This document shows, one piece after another, positions 59,151-64,000 of a stretch of 64,000 nt of DNA. The notes under the pieces are model-generated. The model had not been told where the DNA came from, made no database searches, and saw only the letters and a list, made by a program, of their open reading frames with translations. Position 1 is the first letter of the stretch. Each line of letters begins with the position of its first letter. A program made the translations under genes and the position numbers. Origin of the DNA: Epiperipatus broadwayi (lineage: Eukaryota > Onychophora > Udeonychophora > Euonychophora > Peripatidae); assembly GCA_028023455.1 (NCBI GenBank), contig JAQFVV010012395.1:8172498-8236497 (forward strand). The letters are read 5' to 3'.

Positions 59151-60789
59151 AATTGCCCACCAACCTTTATTTTAAAATAATAACAATAGAAATATATTTT
59201 TATTCTTCCCTCATTAACACACTATCCAATCTCTGAAGGTTTCTGATACTCAGGTAGAGTCAGTAATATCATTGGCAGCAAGCTTCCAATAATATAAACA
59301 CTCGGCTACTAACTAAAATACTGGCCAACTAAACACTTTATTTATTTTGAAGTAATCCCTTTAGGTTCCAGTTAATCACCAAGTAATTAACATGTTTACT
59401 CGACCAGCAATGAATCTAGTACCTGAAATCCCAGCTAGCTCATTGAGTTGTAGCTGTCTTAAAAAAATGTCCGCCCACTCTAAAATTTTATTTTTAATAA
59501 TAATGAAGAATTACCATATGGTAACACTTTGGCGTCATTCAAAGTAAAATCTTTATTTGTAAAAAAATACTCCCTATTCTTTTAGTTTTAATGCAATCAC
59601 TTCTCAATAACAATTGTCTTTCAATTTCCAATTTACTAAAAATATTATGTCATCATAAATGTGTACGTTTGTCTATCAATATAAATATTTCAACCACAGT
59701 TTAAAGCTCACTTTTTTTTCTTTAAATGATCATTTTGTTTTATAATATAACCATGCACTTTCTTTTCATTTGAATAATTATTTTAATACATTATAAATAA
59801 CTAAGAAAAATACAGAACATACTGAATTAAAATTTACACATACACACAATTATTAATTCTGAATAAAAATTGAACAATGAAGCCAATATAAATTTGTAAA
59901 GTTAAAAGTTTTATTTATTTGTCTATCACAGCTTAAAGGTCAAGAATTGTAGAATAGGAAAAGTGAAACATTACCTAGGATTTGAAATCTGACTTGACAT
60001 AAGTATGGCAAAATGTAACTTCTGTAGAATATTCTTTCTAACTGGTTAGTGCTAATCTCCATGTAAATCTTTTCTTAATTTATGATGTTATATGACTTGT
60101 GGATCTCAGCATAGACACTCCGCTGCTCCTTTGACTTTACCTGAACATGGTCGGTCCTTCGAACTATCTGCTGATGGTGTTGCAGAGAAGGCTTCGGCCA
60201 GCTGCACGATACTATGGTTCAGCAGTGCATCATTTTGTCCAAATAATAACTTCTACAGTTTTTATTTTGATTCTTTGATTCTAAATTTTTATTTTGACTA
60301 AAATTGATTAATTTTAAATTGAATGATTTTGAATGAATCTATGAATTTTGATTCTATAAATATTTCATAATATTCTAAAATGGAATGAAAAAAATGAAAT
60401 GAAAATAGAACGTTTTTTTTAAACAATACAAAGTTCACTTCCTTTTATTTATTTTATCCAGCATTTTTTTTATCTCCCTCTCAGTACATTTGACTTTGCT
60501 CTGATTGGGCTTCTATTTCTTTTCTTTATTCAAAATTTTTATACAGACACACACATTTAATTCTTTTATTATAAGACAAAATGAACTCCATTTTTTATTA
60601 TTATTACATTTATTACGAATTAATTAAAAGTAATATTAAATCATTTTTTTTTATTTCACCCTTTTCTTCAATTTTTAAAACTTTTATTTTACTTTAATTT
60701 TCGCATTGTATTTTTAAAGACAAAATTTACTAAATATTTTTACTTTTAAAGAATACTATACATTCGGTCATGATGTACCTCGGTACAAC
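59151..60789. other. AT-rich sequence with a small GC-richer island
   Basis: No recognised gene. An island at about 60090-60240 is clearly less AT-rich and contains an open frame (60092-60301) with no recognisable similarity. It could be an unrecognised exon or a repeat fragment; no splice-site pair convinced me. Confidence 0.35.
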
Positions 60790-61095
60790 ATATATATATA
60801 TTGTGCTGAACCAGCATTCATCATTTTGTCTAGATCATCTCTCACACACATATATAATCAGTGCTCAGTTTATGTTAAGATAGCAAATCTTTAAATTTTA
60901 ATGGATAGACTTCAATCTGCTTCACACACCAATTTTTCTGTCATCTATTCTATTGACAATCTGATGATGGAATGCCCAAATCTCTTGTGTGGATAGCTGA
61001 AGAGCTAGGGATTGCGTGGATTAAAGTTTGTCTATTAAATTTGAAGATTTTCTATATTAATATAAACTAAGCACTAATTATATATATATATACAT
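60790..61095. repeat. 474-family fragment ending in a foldback
   Basis: GCTGAACCAGCATTCATCAT through GTCTGATGATGGAATGCCC-like text matches the 474-bp unit. The end (about 61020-61090) is the imperfect reverse complement of 60858-60925, so the fragment folds back on itself with arms of about 65 bp around a ~95-bp loop. Confidence 0.7.
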
Positions 61096-61601
61096 ATATT
61101 GTACCCTCACCTTTCGGTCAATAAAATAATAAATGCAAATAAAATAATGCTCTGGATAAAACTTTCAATCTTAATATAGTAGAAAAAGAGTCTTAATAAT
61201 ATCTTACGATAATTTTTACCACTAGCCTAGCTCAAATTAATAATAAAGGATATAAAGTTCGATTTTAAATAAATAAATAAAATAATATAATAATAATAAT
61301 CATGAGACATTTGGTGAAAGGTATAGTTGTTGGACTACATTGAGAACATTTCCTAAAAACATAATCTCAATGGCATAAAAATACTATTCTCCTTTTTATT
61401 TCAAATAATAATATAAATCTATAGTACCCTTACGAGTTTGAAATATTATAAATAATCTAATATAATATTAAAAAATAAGTTATAATCTCTGTAATTAAAA
61501 TATAATTATCTCAGGTTTTTTAAAATAAATTATTAATTTAATTTATAATATCCTGTATCCAAGTATGATGAGAGATTTTGCATCATTCTTAATTATACTT
61601 C

Positions 61602-61785
<184 letters not shown>

Positions 61786-61929
61786 TTCCTACCCTTAATT
61801 TAACTAACGATTGGTACTATATTTACTATTCAATAATTTGGGCACTAATAATAACAACAATAATAATATCACATGATCACCATCTTTTATATTAGCACAT
61901 AATTGTTATAAACAAGGCAAAACTCTCAA

Positions 61930-62290
61930 TACAGTAGTACCACCCTGTACCAACCAGAGTAATCAATGGATGAGTTCAGACCCATATGACTATATAAGCT
62001 ATTGAGCTTAGATTTAAAATATTGTGTTTTCAATTTTATTCTCATAGTTTTGTAGTCAAGTAGAGATAAAAGGTGGCTGCTGGAGAGTTGCATTCAATCC
62101 TAAGATCTAGGTGCAGTGCTCTCAGATCTAAGGCTCCTCACTGATGAAGGCCACAAGCCAGAAACTAGTCTGGGGATATTGGATGAGTAGGCACTAGATA
62201 GGGATTTTATGCACAAGCCTTCTGGCACTATTGTATGGAGAGTTACTGTGTGGAGAGTTTTGCCTTGTTTATAACAATAATAACAACAAC
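61930..62290 (+). repeat. 450-bp repeat family, second locus
   Basis: Matches 42560-42900: GGTGGCTGCTGGAGAGTTGC, CACTGATGAAGGCCACAAGCC, GATATTGGATGAGTAGG and CCTTCTGGCA. Ends in a short AACAATAATAAC run. Non-coding; a short minus-strand frame across it is a by-product. Confidence 0.75.
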
Positions 62291-64000
62291 AATAATAAGT
62301 CATTTATTTATCATGTAGCATGTTAAAAGTATGGTATAATCTGAATAATAGGTGACAATAAGAAAATATACTTAATTATATGGCAGTAATTTAAGTGATA
62401 AATTATGGCTAACAAATAATATTATACTATGTGATATTTCAGTATCATATTCTGAGTAATAATTATCATCATTAATAAATTATATAAATTTATAATGTGC
62501 AAAATATGTTATGTGTTCAATTTTAAATTTCTGTGGATCAAATCTTGTGAAAGTGAATAGATGAATAATAACACTGACAACAAGTTTTTATAAAACAACT
62601 TTAACAAATTTATTCTATTTAACAAATCAACAATATACAAAATATTTACAATCTTTAATAAAAAACTAACAAATATGATATTAAAATTAAAACAAACTAT
62701 ATACAAAATTAAACAAAAAGAAAAGATTAGGTTACAAATTTTTAATTTAAAAATCATCATTGTGTAAGCCTTCACTCTGGCTTATGAATTTTTACTTAGA
62801 AATACATAACATGTACAATTATTCAAATTTTATTATTTACCTTAGGATATTACATTAAATTTATGACTCATTAAATGATTAAAAAAATATTACTCTACTT
62901 TCAGTAAATATAAAAAATATTAAGCATAATATTTGATCAATCGAAATGTTTTAGATTCATTCTAAATTAATAAAATATAAATTGACAAAAACAGTGCTTG
63001 TTTATGTACTAAAATAATAATTTGCTTAGCACTATTCTAAATTTTTAGGATATGTGTTTCATGTTCAAAACCGTAAAATATAAAATTATCAAATAAAAAT
63101 ATAAGCATTCATTATACACTCAACATTCTTCATTTTTGATGTTTTTTTGTAAAATATGCATTATTTCAAAATATCACGGATTTATGAAAAATCATAAAAT
63201 ATTAAAAAATTTATTTAAAATATTAGGAATAGTTATGATTCCTTTATCATCAAAAATATAAAAAAAATATTAAGAATAATTATGATTTTTTTTTTCATTT
63301 TCATCATTAGCATTAAACATTCAAGATCATTTGCATTTCTACTTAATTCAAAACCTATCTTGCCTTCTTTTAAAATAATTCATCATTCTAACTTTATTCA
63401 TTATTCTCATTTCAGAATACTAGACTAAACGATGCATTACTAATGAAATTAAGATAGTTAAATAATGTATAGGACATGAAGAAATAACTACAGTAAAGTC
63501 TCAATAGTATAAATAGTTCATCAACCCACATGGAAAATAGTGTGAAAAAATAGGTACAACCTCATCTAATACCATAAGAAATAATGTCTAAGTTTTTTCA
63601 GCATTTACAGAACATTTAAATACAAATATCAAAACACTTTCCATGAAAATAAATACAAAACTACAGGGCTATGGTAACTATTTGTATAACAACTACTACT
63701 TAGATATAATATAGGCTAATTTTTCCTATCTTCTTAACACATCCTACAAATATAAAATATCCAGGGTTTCATTTCCTACTCCCCTGTTACTATCATTTAA
63801 ATTCCAAAAATAGATTTAAACAACATCATAAAATAAACTAGGCAATTTTCCCAATAATGAACAAAGTTAACACATTACTTTATCAACCATGAATACTATA
63901 AGATGTGGCTTCACACACTTAAGCCTAACCATAAATACAAATGACTTTGATTAAAACATTCAATCAATAATCATATATTTAAAATAAATATAATATGGTT

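Overview
The window is non-coding-rich eukaryotic DNA: very AT-rich (well over 70% A+T by eye), full of (TA)n, (CA)n and ATG/ATC microsatellites, with spliced exons separated by kilobase introns and stacked metazoan-type transposons (CR1 and RTE LINEs, Ty3/gypsy LTR elements, hAT-like and TTAA-flanked DNA elements). I read it as an invertebrate animal genome. The exact clade cannot be fixed from the sequence.

Region by region. (1) 1-14,000 carries the only recognisable host gene: four exons on the + strand of a trypsin-fold serine protease domain followed by an LDL-receptor class A domain. The catalytic serine position is alanine, so this looks like a non-catalytic protease homologue. A 9.8-kb intron contains a CR1 LINE fragment (10381-12250). 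A small hAT-like MITE (1034-1503) lies upstream. (2) 15,000-16,800 holds a tRNA-Ser/Leu-like relic, an RTE LINE 3' end and a large-LTR fragment. (3) 16,780-29,080 is a large inverted duplication: 410-bp satellite units plus a 3.6-kb 5'-truncated CR1 LINE in each arm, inserted at the same satellite position with the same truncation point. The left-arm LINE is decayed and split by a 3.0-kb TGTAAC...GTTACA insertion (probable solo LTR). The right-arm LINE keeps an open 1139-codon endonuclease/reverse transcriptase. (4) 29,085-31,618 is an LTR fragment with a primer-binding-site-like sequence. (5) 31,619-42,370 is a nearly complete Ty3/gypsy element: two 2.1-kb LTR-like direct repeats around one 1411-codon gag-pol frame, whose RT active-site motif reads YIND. 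(6) 42,378-64,000 is tiled with decayed repeats: a 450-bp family, two 1.8-kb LTR-like copies, a gag-protease remnant, a 474-bp tandem array (3.3 copies), two copies of another large repeat, and an 898-bp TTAA-flanked insertion.

Nesting gives a partial order of events. The CR1 insertion into the satellite came before the inverted duplication, and the 3-kb LTR insertion came after it. The TTAA element came after the 1.8-kb LTR copy it interrupts. No bacterial, phage, CRISPR or operon-like feature is present, and I found no convincing novel system. The most notable items are the serine-protease pseudoenzyme, the LINE-bearing palindrome, and a set of LTR-like ends that abut (TA)n runs.
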